In this document: piece after piece, positions 1 through 7,515 of the stretch | Numbering within the stretch: the stretch's first letter is position 1 | How the letters are laid out: each line of letters starts with the position of its first letter | Origin: Erysipelotrichaceae bacterium | GTDB lineage: Bacteria; Bacillota_I; Bacilli_A; Erysipelotrichales; Erysipelotrichaceae | Length of the DNA: 55,401 nucleotides | NCBI GenBank assembly: GCA_024684175.1 | Contig: JAIKXJ010000017.1 | Location: forward strand, 1 to 55,401 | Direction of reading: 5' to 3' | Translations under genes and position numbers: made by a program | The notes under the pieces: generated by a model | Told to the model about the DNA's origin: nothing | Seen by the model: only the letters and a program-made list of their open reading frames with translations | Databases searched by the model: none

Positions 1-300
1 AAGCTCTAATGTGGTGAGTTGGAGAGCAGGCCAAATAGTCACCCGGCATAGATACTTTACCGACTTTGAAAGCCTATGTCGTGAGCCCGCCGGAACAGGT
101 AGAGCGGGGAAACAAACAATCCTGGGGTGGTCTTCATTGAATGGTCTATCCGTAAAATCACAGGAAGTGAAGAGTGATAACCTCTAACGAGGTTGGATAG
201 AAAAACAAAGTCGGTTTTAGTTTTTTCCGGGCACTTGAGAGGGGAACTGCGCCTTTACGGCGCTGTTTAAAACTTGGCCAGTACGAAGAAAAAATAAGCA
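1..300 (+). ncRNA. Possible structured non-coding RNA, family not recognised
   Basis: No credible gene lies here, but the plus strand folds densely. Visible helices are 3-7 with 23-27, 45-51 with 74-80, 86-90 with 104-108, 145-151 with 195-201, 179-184 with 189-194 (loop taac) and 249-253 with 259-263 (loop tttac). A long-range pairing, ggccaa at 29-34 with ttggcc at 274-279, would close most of the region into one domain. A plus-strand terminator follows at 488-513. It does not match the conserved parts of tmRNA, RNase P RNA, SRP RNA, 6S RNA or the common riboswitches that I can recall. The 5' end may lie outside the window. The strand is inferred from the terminator. Confidence 0.3.
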
Positions 301-362
301 GAGAAAGGCAATGTTGAAGATTTACACAAATTTTTTTCGAGTATTGGCTTTCTTTCAAAAGA

Positions 363-413
363 ACTTCACACCTTTACTTCACACTTCTTGACGTCTGAAA
401 AAAAGTGTGAAGT
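363..413. repeat. Repeated acttcacac motif with an 11-bp inverted repeat
   Basis: The motif acttcacac occurs at 363-371 and again at 376-384. The second copy extends to an 11-base arm at 376-386 that is perfectly complementary to 403-413, with a 16-base spacer. No T-tract follows on either strand, so it does not look like a terminator. A protein-binding site is possible. The remaining bases from 300 to 556 hold no supported gene. Confidence 0.4.
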
Positions 414-487
414 TTGCCAAAACGCTTTATTTAAAGCACATTTTAGCGAGGAATATTATCTCCATGGACGCCACTATATAAGATCAG

Positions 488-513
488 CGCTTCGTATGAG
501 GCGTTTTCTTTTT
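488..513 (+). terminator. Intrinsic terminator, plus strand
   Basis: Arms cgcttc (488-493) and gaggcg (498-503), loop gtat, one G-T pair, followed by a T-rich run to 513. No plus-strand gene precedes it, so it would end an RNA transcribed from the structured region to the left. Confidence 0.5.
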
Positions 514-537
514 GCTTCAGCAGATGATGAAGCAGAT

Positions 538-558
538 AAAAAGGCGGATGTTCCGCCT
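538..558 (-). terminator. Intrinsic terminator of the L,D-transpeptidase-like gene
   Basis: Stem 542-548 with 552-558, loop of 3, followed on the minus strand by five T (538-542). The gene's stop codon (557-559) lies partly inside the stem. Confidence 0.7.
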
Positions 559-1294
559 AATCATGTATCCGGATCTCGGTCCCGAGATCGACCGCCTCAA
601 ATAACTGTTTCACTTTATCGGTCGGCATATTGACACATTCCAGTGTTGGGTTGGTTTTCCATTCATCACCGCCGAAGACCGTCCGCCAGGAAGCGTCATG
701 GAAACCGACCATATGACCGCCGGTCTCATTGTCAAAACCGATCCAGTAATCGACATGTTTTTCGTAGTCTGCACCGACCAGGGTCGCATCTTTTGCCATA
801 TGCAGGACATGATATGTTCCATAGGGAATGATGTCGGTGGTTTCATTGCCGGTGACGACATCCGATGTGAAGATCAATTCATCGTTTTCGTAGTAATAGA
901 GCTTCTGCTCCTGATAAGAGACTTCGATAAGCTTCTTTATGTTTTCTTTCGCAGGCTCTGAATCATTTTCATATGGAGAAACGCTGCCGCCTAGGCTTTC
1001 GATGAAATCCCTAAAGTCATCCTGGCTGTAGCTTGTCGAGTTCAGATATCTTTCCAGTATGTCCCAGTCCTCTTGCGAAAGACCGTGGATGTCATCGATC
1101 AGGACTCCGCCGATCCTCTCGCTTTCTTTGGTTTCCGAACCGACATGCATCTCGGGGAGGATATTGATGACGTTGCCTCTTTCCAAAGTGTAGATCAGAT
1201 ATACGACGCCGAAGATCAGCAATGCGGCGGACAAAAGGACGATCCCCAATCGGAAATAATTGATCTTTCGTTTCTTTTTTACCGTTTTGTTCAT
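557..1294 (-). CDS. Membrane-anchored L,D-transpeptidase-like (YkuD) protein with altered active-site motif
   Basis: The 245-residue protein has a lysine-rich start, one membrane helix (about 13-35), a variable linker and a YkuD fold at about 120-245. The family cross-links peptidoglycan stem peptides outside the membrane through a catalytic Cys. Family landmarks are present: a His in GFHDASWR (H199) and the catalytic Cys in ECVNMP (C220). The usual SHGC motif reads TLEC, so the Ser, His and Gly just before the Cys are replaced by Thr, Leu and Glu. Activity may therefore be changed or lost. It is transcribed away from the GntR operon, and a weak aaagga site precedes the ATG. Family placement is firm; enzymatic activity is open. 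Confidence 0.82.
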   Translation of the reverse strand: MNKTVKKKRKINYFRLGIVLLSAALLIFGVVYLIYTLERGNVINILPEMHVGSETKESERIGGVLIDDIHGLSQEDWDILERYLNSTSYSQDDFRDFIESLGGSVSPYENDSEPAKENIKKLIEVSYQEQKLYYYENDELIFTSDVVTGNETTDIIPYGTYHVLHMAKDATLVGADYEKHVDYWIGFDNETGGHMVGFHDASWRTVFGGDEWKTNPTLECVNMPTDKVKQLFEAVDLGTEIRIHD

Positions 1295-1409
1295 GAGGGT
1301 TTTCCTTTTATTTCTGCATTATAGATCAAATAAAAAAATATTTCATACGTTTTTTGCGTTAATTAATGCGGTCTTAAGGAAATATCTGCAGGAAAAAAAC
1401 AAAAAGTTA

Positions 1410-1439
1410 TTGACAAAAATTGTATCAATGTATTATTGT
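1410..1439 (+). promoter_or_regulatory. Promoter of the GntR/ABC/transglycosylase operon
   Basis: A perfect -35 TTGACA sits at 1410-1415. The -10 is either TATTGT at 1434-1439 (18-base spacer) or TATTAT at 1431-1436 (15-base spacer). Both overlap or touch the palindrome at 1436-1457. Confidence 0.6.
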
Positions 1440-1457
1440 ATTAATGTATTAATACAA
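1436..1457. promoter_or_regulatory. Palindromic operator, probably for the adjacent YtrA-type GntR regulator
   Basis: Two perfect 10-base arms, TTGTATTAAT (1436-1445) and ATTAATACAA (1448-1457), flank a 2-base GT centre. A further near-identical half-site, TTGTATCAAT, lies at 1420-1429, exactly 16 bases upstream of the left arm. The site covers the -10 and likely start of transcription. YtrA-type regulators bind such palindromes and repress their own operons, so autorepression is the simplest reading. Confidence 0.75.
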
Positions 1458-1472
1458 CAGGAAGGAAGAACT

Positions 1473-1853
1473 ATGAAATGGAAATTTTCTGATGATGTTC
1501 CGATCTACCTTCAGATCATCGAACTGATGAAAGTCGACATCGCTTCCGGGAAATACAAAAGCGGAGATAAGCTTCCGGCCGTCAGAGATCTGGCAATGGA
1601 AGCCGGTGTCAATCCCAATACCGTGCAGAGAGCGTATACGGAATTGGAGAGAGAAGGGCTGGTCCAGAGTGAAAGGACCAGCGGCAGATTCGTCAGCATC
1701 GATGTCTCGAAAATGAACGAGGTCAGAGAGGATCTTTCGAAAACGTATATCGAAGAACTGTTTAGGCATTTGAGAAGCTTGGGCATGGACGATCGTTCGA
1801 TCAAGGATGCCGTAGCGAAATGGGAGGATGATGATGGAAACATTGGTATGTGA
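1473..1853 (+). CDS. GntR-family transcriptional regulator, YtrA subfamily
   Basis: The 126-residue protein has an N-terminal winged helix (about 10-75) with the family pattern GDKLPAVRDLA followed by NPNTVQRAYTELEREGLV. Only a short helical tail (about 80-126) follows, as in the YtrA subfamily, in place of the large effector domain of other GntR proteins. The ATG at 1473 follows a ggaagga site by six bases. It is the first gene of an operon with an ABC ATPase, a permease and a transglycosylase. A palindrome at 1436-1457 covers its promoter, so it probably represses the operon. In Bacillus subtilis the ytr operon responds to cell-wall antibiotics; a similar cue here is inference. Confidence 0.92.
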   Translation: MKWKFSDDVPIYLQIIELMKVDIASGKYKSGDKLPAVRDLAMEAGVNPNTVQRAYTELEREGLVQSERTSGRFVSIDVSKMNEVREDLSKTYIEELFRHLRSLGMDDRSIKDAVAKWEDDDGNIGM

Positions 1854-2529
1854 CGGCCTCAGCAAATCGTATGGAAATGTGAAGGCTTTGGACCGTGTCG
1901 ATCTGACTTTGGAAGAAGGAAAGATCGTCGGATTATTAGGGCCCAACGGCTCAGGCAAGACGACGTTGATCAAACTCGCCTCAAGACTTCTGGTCCCCAG
2001 TGAGGGAAGTGTGAGGATCTGCGGTGAGGCGCCGAGCGAGATCACGAAAGCGATGGTCTCTTATCTGCCGGACAGGAACTATCTGCCGGAATATATGAAC
2101 AGCGAGGAACTGGTCGGCATGTATAAGGATTTCTTTGCCGATTTTGATGAACAAAGGGCTTATCAGATGCTGGATTCGCTGAACATCGATCTGAAGATGC
2201 CGTTGCGCAAGATGTCCAAGGGCACCAAGGAAAAGGTACAGCTGATCCTGACGATGTCGAGAAGAGCGAAGCTCTATCTGCTCGATGAGCCGATCGCCGG
2301 TGTCGATCCGGCAGCCAGGGATTATATCTTACGCACGATCATCTCCAATTACGATGAGACGGCGACTGTACTGATCTCGACGCATCTGATCGCGGATGTC
2401 GAGAACGTTCTGGACGAAGCGGTCTTTCTGAAAGAAGGAAGGATCGTCCTTCATCAGAGCATCGATGAGATCAAGGAAAATACCGGAAAGAGTGTCGATG
2501 AATACTTCAGGGAGGTCTTCAGATGTTAG
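1834..2529 (+). CDS. ABC transporter ATP-binding protein (YtrB/YxlF type)
   Basis: The 231-residue cytoplasmic ATPase shows a Walker A GPNGSGKTT near residue 37 and a Walker B LYLLDEPIAGVD. The signature is a degenerate MSKGTKEK in place of LSGGQ, as is common in this subfamily. Three ATG codons lie in a row at 1828, 1831 and 1834; the third is chosen because the gggagg site ends at 1827. The gene overlaps the end of the GntR gene by 20 bases and the following permease by 7, which implies coupled translation. It should energise the next gene's membrane protein. The substrate is unknown; such pairs often deal with lipids or peptide antibiotics. Confidence 0.92.
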   Translation: METLVCDGLSKSYGNVKALDRVDLTLEEGKIVGLLGPNGSGKTTLIKLASRLLVPSEGSVRICGEAPSEITKAMVSYLPDRNYLPEYMNSEELVGMYKDFFADFDEQRAYQMLDSLNIDLKMPLRKMSKGTKEKVQLILTMSRRAKLYLLDEPIAGVDPAARDYILRTIISNYDETATVLISTHLIADVENVLDEAVFLKEGRIVLHQSIDEIKENTGKSVDEYFREVFRC

Positions 2530-3254
2530 GAAAACTGATCAAATATGATTTCAAGGCATTGGCCAAGAATATGTTCCCGCTCTACGGACTGATGATCGCT
2601 CTGACTTTAGTCTGTTCGCTCATGATCCGTTTCAATATCGACAGAGGTTTCGTTTTCGGGATCTCCGTGTTTGCCTGGATCGTTTCGATGAGCTCATCTT
2701 TCGCAGTCACGGTCATCCTGGTCGTCTTGCGTTTCTACAACGGCTTATTGAAGAACGAAGGCTATCTGTCCTTTGCCCTACCGGTCAAAACGGAGACGCA
2801 TATCCTGGCAAAGGTCTTCAACGCTTTGATCTGGGCAGTCGTGGAAGCTCTCGCTTTGGGCGTCTGTGTATTGATCTATGCATTCACCGTCGCCAATTTC
2901 CTGGATATCATGGAAGCCTTCCGCTATATCTTCACGCTGGACGCCAATTTCTATCTGTCGCTGCTTCAGGCGATGTTATTGGGAGCCTTGGAGCTGGTCT
3001 GTTCGATCTGTCTGTTCTTTGCGGCACTGTCTATCGGCCATCTCTTCGACAAACATCAGAAGCTCATCGCCGGGATCTTCGTCTTCGCGATGTATATCTT
3101 AAGAGTTTTCTTATTTCCAAGCAGCTTCGTCTATGAATACGGTGAACGCATGTCGTTCTTACATCCGCTGCTGTTCGTCACACCGCTGCTTCTCGCCGGG
3201 ATCTATTCCCTGGTGACCTGGTTCATCCTTGACCGTCATCTGAATCTGCAATGA
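2523..3254 (+). CDS. ABC transporter permease
   Basis: The 243-residue integral membrane protein has about six hydrophobic segments (around 20-40, 50-75, 95-120, 150-175, 180-200 and 215-238). It has no signal peptide and no recognisable enzymatic motif. Its length and topology fit the ABC-2 type permeases that pair with YtrB-like ATPases. Its ATG overlaps the ATPase stop region, and the next gene starts in an ATGA overlap with its own stop, so it sits inside a tightly coupled operon. It is presumed to be the membrane half of the transporter formed with the preceding ATPase. Nothing in it reveals the substrate. Confidence 0.85.
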   Translation: MLGKLIKYDFKALAKNMFPLYGLMIALTLVCSLMIRFNIDRGFVFGISVFAWIVSMSSSFAVTVILVVLRFYNGLLKNEGYLSFALPVKTETHILAKVFNALIWAVVEALALGVCVLIYAFTVANFLDIMEAFRYIFTLDANFYLSLLQAMLLGALELVCSICLFFAALSIGHLFDKHQKLIAGIFVFAMYILRVFLFPSSFVYEYGERMSFLHPLLFVTPLLLAGIYSLVTWFILDRHLNLQ

Positions 3255-3985
3255 GAAGAAAACTGCTGTCCGCCGTCTTCGTTCTGCTGGCAATGATCCT
3301 TGCCTGCCTGGGATTCCTGGCATATCAAGGTCATGTCCGCTACCAAAGGGAGATCGGAAGACTGTCAGTCAAAGAAGCGGTCGGAGCCTATACATCGAAG
3401 GAAGATTATGTGCCTTTCGATCAGATCGACGAAGACTTCGTCAATGCGGTCATCTCGGTGGAGGACAAGCGCTTCTTCAGCAGGAAAGGCTATGATGTGG
3501 TCGCTTTGATCCGTGCCTTACTGCACAACGTTCGCTACCGAAGCATGGTGGAAGGCGGTTCGACGATCTCGGAACAGATCGCCAAGAACCTTTATCTGGA
3601 CGGTTATGTGGACGGCCTGGAGGAAAAGGCAGCGGAGATCTTCCTGATGTTCGATCTGGAGGACAATTTCTCCAAGGAAGAACTCTTTGCCTTATATGCC
3701 AATATGAACTACTACGGCGACGGCTTCTGGGGGATCAAAGAAGCGGCCGAGGGCTATTACGGCAAAACGTGCGATGATCTCAGCCTGGCGGAAGCTGCCA
3801 TACTTGCCGGGATCCCCAATGCGCCGGCGATCTATCAGCTTTCCGACGGTTTCACAGATGCCAAAGGAAGGCAGGCCTGGGTCTTGCAGACGATGAAGAA
3901 CAACGGATTCATATCAAAAGAGCAACTGGATGAAGCTTTGCAAGAAGATGTCCATCCGATCATAAAAAACGAGTCACGGCATTAG
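3251..3985 (+). CDS. Monofunctional peptidoglycan glycosyltransferase (GT51)
   Basis: The 244-residue enzyme is anchored by one N-terminal helix (about 5-24) and polymerises lipid II into glycan strands outside the membrane. GT51 motifs appear in order: VEDKRFFSRKGYD with the catalytic Glu, GGSTISEQIAKNL, EKAAEIFLMFDLE, then ALYANMNYYG and LAEAAILAGIPNAP. The His usual in motif 1 (EDxxFxxHxG) is absent here. There is no transpeptidase domain, so this is a stand-alone polymerase like MtgA/SgtB. It is the last gene of the GntR/ABC operon and overlaps the permease by 4 bases. Its presence there ties the transporter to cell-wall synthesis (inference). Confidence 0.9.
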   Translation: MRRKLLSAVFVLLAMILACLGFLAYQGHVRYQREIGRLSVKEAVGAYTSKEDYVPFDQIDEDFVNAVISVEDKRFFSRKGYDVVALIRALLHNVRYRSMVEGGSTISEQIAKNLYLDGYVDGLEEKAAEIFLMFDLEDNFSKEELFALYANMNYYGDGFWGIKEAAEGYYGKTCDDLSLAEAAILAGIPNAPAIYQLSDGFTDAKGRQAWVLQTMKNNGFISKEQLDEALQEDVHPIIKNESRH

Positions 3986-4003
3986 CGCTGTGACTCTTTT
4001 TCT
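3965..4003. terminator. Bidirectional terminator shared by convergent genes
   Basis: Stem 3971-3980 with 3987-3996 (one mismatch), A-run on the left, T-run on the right. The stop codons of both flanking genes (3983-3985 plus, 3982-3984 minus) lie in the loop, so the hairpin is also coding sequence for both. Confidence 0.8.
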
Positions 4004-4683
4004 TTCAGGAAACCTTCTAATATGGCGATCGATGCGGAGGTACCGATCCGTTCGGCACCGGCCAGGATCATCTGTTTGCAGGAAAGCCAGTCCCGGATCC
4101 CGCCGGCTGCTTTGACTTTGACCTCATCGCCGACCGCTTCCTTCATCAGCCGGACATCTTCGGCTGTTGCTCCGCTTGTCCCAAAGCCGGTCGAAGTCTT
4201 GATGAAGTCCGGCCGGATCTTTCTGGCGATCTTTGCGGCAGCAATGATCTCTTGCCTGTCGAGGTAGCAGTTTTCAAAGATGACTTTGACCAATACACCG
4301 TGTCTGCGGCAGATGGAAACGATCTGTGACATCTCTTCTTCGATATAGGCGAAGTCATGATCCTTGAGTTTGCCGATGTTCAGGACATAGTCGATCTCAT
4401 CGGCACCGTTTTCGATGGCGTTTTCCGTTTCGAAACATTTGGTCTCGATGCTCGTCTGTCCCAGAGGGAAACCGATGGCAGCACCGACATGGACGTCCGT
4501 GCCTTGCAAAAGTTTCTTGCACAAAGGGACCGGGAAGGAATTGATCGCGACCATCCGGAAATGGTAGTCTCTGGCTTCTTTACAGAGTTTTTCAAAGTCT
4601 TCTTGCCTTGCGTAAGCTTTCAAAAATGTGTGGTCGAACAGCTGGCATAAGCCATCGCTGTCCAGAGTCTTCAAGTCGATCAT
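3982..4683 (-). CDS. deoC: Deoxyribose-phosphate aldolase
   Basis: The 233-residue cytoplasmic class I aldolase splits 2-deoxyribose 5-phosphate into glyceraldehyde 3-phosphate and acetaldehyde, so that deoxynucleosides can be used for carbon. Diagnostic motifs are LFDHTFLKA near the start, VKVIFEN, the Schiff-base lysine in DFIKTSTGFGTSGAT, and the second active-site lysine in VKAAGGIRD. Length fits the family. It starts 4 bases after the stop of the nucleoside hydrolase, in the same minus-strand operon, and the pair forms a sensible salvage route. It ends inside the bidirectional terminator shared with the transglycosylase. Confidence 0.95.
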   Translation of the reverse strand: MIDLKTLDSDGLCQLFDHTFLKAYARQEDFEKLCKEARDYHFRMVAINSFPVPLCKKLLQGTDVHVGAAIGFPLGQTSIETKCFETENAIENGADEIDYVLNIGKLKDHDFAYIEEEMSQIVSICRRHGVLVKVIFENCYLDRQEIIAAAKIARKIRPDFIKTSTGFGTSGATAEDVRLMKEAVGDEVKVKAAGGIRDWLSCKQMILAGAERIGTSASIAILEGFLKEKESQR

Positions 4684-4687
4684 AAGA

Positions 4688-5653
4688 CTAACGGAATGCG
4701 TCGATCAGGATCTTCGAGAAACGCTTCGGATCGCCGCCGAAGGCAAAATGAACATTGCGGTCTTCCTGTATCGCTCTTTGATCGACACAGGTCTGTCCTT
4801 CCGTCAGGCCGGAAAGGGAAACTTCGACATTGCACAGTTTCACATCCTTCAAAACGTCCGGATCGATCAGATAGGCGATGCACAGAGGATCGTGCAGGGC
4901 ACAGGTATGTTCGACTTCCAATGGCTGGGCGTAGTCGTGAACTTGAATGCGGCGCTCGATCAGATCAGCGGCAAACACGGATGCAGGACTTCCGATCGCT
5001 TTCAAAGCTTCGGCATCTTTCCTGCTGATATAGGCACTGTGGGTGGCGTCGAGAGGGACCATGGTGATCTTCGCACCGCAATGTAAGACGCGCTGTGCCG
5101 CTTCCGGATCGTCGTAGATGTTGAACTCGGCAGCCAGGGTCGCATTGGTGATGTTCCAGCCCCCGCCCATGATGACGATCTCCTCGATATTTTTCACGAT
5201 CTGCGGTTCCATGACCAGCGCGACAGCCAGATTAGTCAATGGGCCGACGGCGACGATCGTGACAGGCTCTTCTGCGTTTTTCAGATAGTCGACATAGAAG
5301 TTGGGAGCGTTGAGTTCTTCGATCTTTCCTTCTGATGCGGGAAGGTCGAAAAGTTCCTGGTGGATGTGGATCTTGTTTCCTTCTCCATCGTAAGCGTCCG
5401 CATTGGCGGTCGGCGGGATGCGGGGATAGACGATGTTTTTGACTAAGGATCCCGAACAGCCTTTGTAGACCGGGAAGTCCGCATGTAAAAGATCGCGGAT
5501 CCTCAAGGTGTTCTCTGTCGTGTATTCGATGGGCTGATTGCCTTTGACGGTGCAGACGGCGATCAGATCGATCTCCGGCCTGAGCTGTGCCAGCATGATG
5601 GCGCAGGCATCATCGGAGCCGGTATCGACATCGAGAATGATCTTTTTTGGCAT
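4688..5653 (-). CDS. Ribonucleoside hydrolase (inosine/uridine-preferring family)
   Basis: The 321-residue cytoplasmic enzyme cleaves nucleosides to free base and ribose. The N-terminal calcium-binding motif DVDTGSDDA (8-16) is intact. Other family landmarks are VAVGPLTNLA, the IVIMGGGW segment, EFNIYDDPEAA and the C-terminal HDPLCIAYL. A strong tcctcct (aggagga on its strand) lies 5 bases before the ATG. It is the first gene of an operon with deoC. Substrate preference (purine, pyrimidine or deoxynucleoside) cannot be read from the sequence; the deoC partner hints that deoxynucleosides are used as well. Confidence 0.92.
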   Translation of the reverse strand: MPKKIILDVDTGSDDACAIMLAQLRPEIDLIAVCTVKGNQPIEYTTENTLRIRDLLHADFPVYKGCSGSLVKNIVYPRIPPTANADAYDGEGNKIHIHQELFDLPASEGKIEELNAPNFYVDYLKNAEEPVTIVAVGPLTNLAVALVMEPQIVKNIEEIVIMGGGWNITNATLAAEFNIYDDPEAAQRVLHCGAKITMVPLDATHSAYISRKDAEALKAIGSPASVFAADLIERRIQVHDYAQPLEVEHTCALHDPLCIAYLIDPDVLKDVKLCNVEVSLSGLTEGQTCVDQRAIQEDRNVHFAFGGDPKRFSKILIDAFR

Positions 5654-5673
5654 TTTATCCTCCTATTTTAAAG

Positions 5674-5696
5674 AAGGAGGAACACCGTTCCTCCTT
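5674..5696 (-). terminator. Hairpin after the rubrerythrin gene
   Basis: Perfect 10-base arms 5674-5683 and 5687-5696 with a 3-base loop. The T-run on the minus strand is weak (ctttaaaat), so termination may be partial. Confidence 0.5.
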
Positions 5697-5721
5697 GGAT
5701 GATCTGGATCGTCTGCGATGA

Positions 5722-6312
5722 TTATTCGCCGAACAGTCTCTTGAGCAGGCCTTCAAGTGCCTTGCCGTGTCTCGCCTCATCTCTTGCCATCTCGTGAACG
5801 GTGTCGTGGATCGCATCGAGATTGTATTTCTTAGCTAAGGTCGCAAGTTCGGTCTTGCCTGCGGTCGCACCGTATTCGCAGTCGACTCTCCATTTCAGAT
5901 TGGCTTTTGTGGAAGCGGTCATGTTTTTTTCCAGATCCGTTCCCAAGAGTTCCGCAAATTTCGCTGCATGTTCCGCTTCTTCGAAAGCGGCCTTCTCCCA
6001 ATACAGACCGGCTTCCGGATAACCTTCTCGGTAAGCGACTCTTGACATTGCCAGGTACATGCCGACTTCGCTGCACTCGCCGTTGAAGTTGGCGACCAGC
6101 TGATCATAGATGTATTTCTTGTCGACATCCGGGATGCCCGGGTTGTTTCTGACGGTCTCGCCGTAGACACCGAACTTATGTTCGGCCGCCAGTTTCATCT
6201 CACCTTTGACTTCTTCAAAGTTCTCGGAACCTGTATGGCAGACCGGGCATTCTGCAGGAGCAGCATCGCCTTCGTAGACATATCCGCATACTTTACAAAC
6301 AAATTTAGCCAT
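5722..6312 (-). CDS. Reverse rubrerythrin (N-terminal rubredoxin domain, peroxide-reducing)
   Basis: The 196-residue cytoplasmic protein puts the rubredoxin-like iron site first ([10 protein letters not shown] and CPVCHTG, within residues 6-30) and the ferritin-like diiron domain second. Helix motifs [14 protein letters not shown] and [10 protein letters not shown] carry the diiron ligands. This swapped order is typical of clostridial reverse rubrerythrins, which reduce hydrogen peroxide with electrons from NADH through redox partners. The ATG at 6312 is chosen because an agaaggag site sits 8 bases upstream; longer in-frame reading has no such site. It is probably transcribed alone. It marks an oxygen-sensitive lifestyle. 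Confidence 0.93.
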   Translation of the reverse strand: MAKFVCKVCGYVYEGDAAPAECPVCHTGSENFEEVKGEMKLAAEHKFGVYGETVRNNPGIPDVDKKYIYDQLVANFNGECSEVGMYLAMSRVAYREGYPEAGLYWEKAAFEEAEHAAKFAELLGTDLEKNMTASTKANLKWRVDCEYGATAGKTELATLAKKYNLDAIHDTVHEMARDEARHGKALEGLLKRLFGE

Positions 6313-6394
6313 TGAGTTTTCTCCTTCTATTGCTGTAATTATTATCTCATATTTTCCGTTCTTTTTCTGTCTCTGTGATACAATAAACATGTGC

Positions 6395-6403
6395 TTATAT
6401 AAC
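6395..6403 (+). promoter_or_regulatory. -10 region of psuK, close to the start codon
   Basis: Overlapping -10 candidates TTATAT (6395-6400, with an upstream TG), TATATA (6396-6401) and TATAAC (6398-6403) end 5-8 bases before the ATG at 6409. No ribosome site lies between, so transcription would begin at or next to the start codon. Confidence 0.5.
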
Positions 6404-6408
6404 TAAAT

Positions 6409-7515
6409 ATGATGACGAATAAAGAAAGAGAAATACTGGAGATCATCAAGGAAAATCCGTCCATCGAACAGTCGCAGATCGCCGAGCTGCTCGGTGTCAC
6501 GAGGAGTACCGTCGCCGTCCATATCTCGTCACTGATGAAGCAGGGATATCTTTTAGGCAAGGGCTATATCGTTTCGGAAGAAGAAGACTATATCGTGGGC
6601 ATCGGCGCTTCCAATGTCGACGTCTATGGCAAATCGCGGATCCCGCTTCGTAAGCACTACGATCATCCGGCCGATATCACTTCTTCCGTAGGCGGCGTGA
6701 TGCATAACATCATCACCAATTTCACCTTGCTCGGGGGAAGAGCGAAGATGATCACGGCTTATGGCGATGACAGCTACGGGAAGATGATCGAAGAAGACTA
6801 CAAAAACAACGGTATCGATCTTTCCCATTCTCTGAAGGTCAAGGGTGCTTCTTCCGGTGTCTTCATCCAGCTGCAGGACGAAAACAACGACATGTATATG
6901 GCAGTCTGCGATATGTCGGTCCTTCAAGCCATCACGCCGGATCTCATCTATGCCAAGCAGGGACTTCTGGCCGGGGCGAAGCTCGTGGTGATCGATCCTT
7001 CACTGGATGATCAGACCATCGAAGCCATCATCGATGTATGCAAGGGAAAAACGCCGATCTACATCGATCCGATCTCGGACAACTTTGCCAAAAAGATCGC
7101 TCCGTATGTCAAAGATTTTGAATTCATCAAGCCCAACCGCAGCGAACTGAGCTGTCTGGCAGGGGAAAAGATTGGATCTTTCGCAGAGGTCGAAAAGGCT
7201 TGCGAGAAACTTCTCGGCCAAGGCTTGAAAAAGATCGTCATCTCGATGTCAAAAGATGGTATCTTTTATATGGACGGTGATACCCGGAAGTTTGCTTCTT
7301 TTAAGGAAGAGAAGCATATGGTCAATGCCTCCGGCGCGGGAGATGCCCTGATGGCGGCTTTCTTATACGGGGAAGTCACGGGCTTGCCGATCGAAGAGAC
7401 CATCGATCTGGGGCTGGCGGCCGGCATCGCCGCGATACGCTGTCCCGACCCGATCAATAAAAACATGTCCATCGGACTTTTGCAGCAGATCATAAAGGAG
7501 AACAAAGAAATATGA
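6409..7515 (+). CDS. psuK: Pseudouridine kinase with N-terminal winged-helix domain (PfkB family)
   Basis: The 368-residue protein begins with a winged helix-turn-helix (about 1-55; SQIAELLGVTRSTVAVHISSL) and continues as a PfkB sugar kinase (about 60-360). The kinase signature NASGAGDALMAAF near the C-terminus holds the catalytic Asp. It phosphorylates pseudouridine to the 5'-phosphate, the substrate of the next gene, psuG, which it overlaps by 4 bases. The HTH suggests that it also binds DNA, possibly its own promoter, with pseudouridine as the signal (inference; such HTH-kinases are known in Bacillota). No ribosome site precedes the ATG, and a -10 box lies just upstream. Confidence 0.88.
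   Translation: MMTNKEREILEIIKENPSIEQSQIAELLGVTRSTVAVHISSLMKQGYLLGKGYIVSEEEDYIVGIGASNVDVYGKSRIPLRKHYDHPADITSSVGGVMHNIITNFTLLGGRAKMITAYGDDSYGKMIEEDYKNNGIDLSHSLKVKGASSGVFIQLQDENNDMYMAVCDMSVLQAITPDLIYAKQGLLAGAKLVVIDPSLDDQTIEAIIDVCKGKTPIYIDPISDNFAKKIAPYVKDFEFIKPNRSELSCLAGEKIGSFAEVEKACEKLLGQGLKKIVISMSKDGIFYMDGDTRKFASFKEEKHMVNASGAGDALMAAFLYGEVTGLPIEETIDLGLAAGIAAIRCPDPINKNMSIGLLQQIIKENKEI

Noticed and set aside
158..358. A 66-codon minus-strand frame in the folded left region
   Set aside because: Its composition looks like read-through of RNA helices, it has no ribosome site, and it conflicts with the paired helices.
388..416. TTGACG at 388-393 as a promoter for a plus-strand gene
   Set aside because: No -10 match lies 16-18 bases downstream, and no gene follows on that strand before the terminator.
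388..633. An 81-codon frame in the left gene-free region
   Set aside because: It has no ribosome site, runs across two terminator hairpins and enters the opposite-strand L,D-transpeptidase gene. Its product shows no domain.
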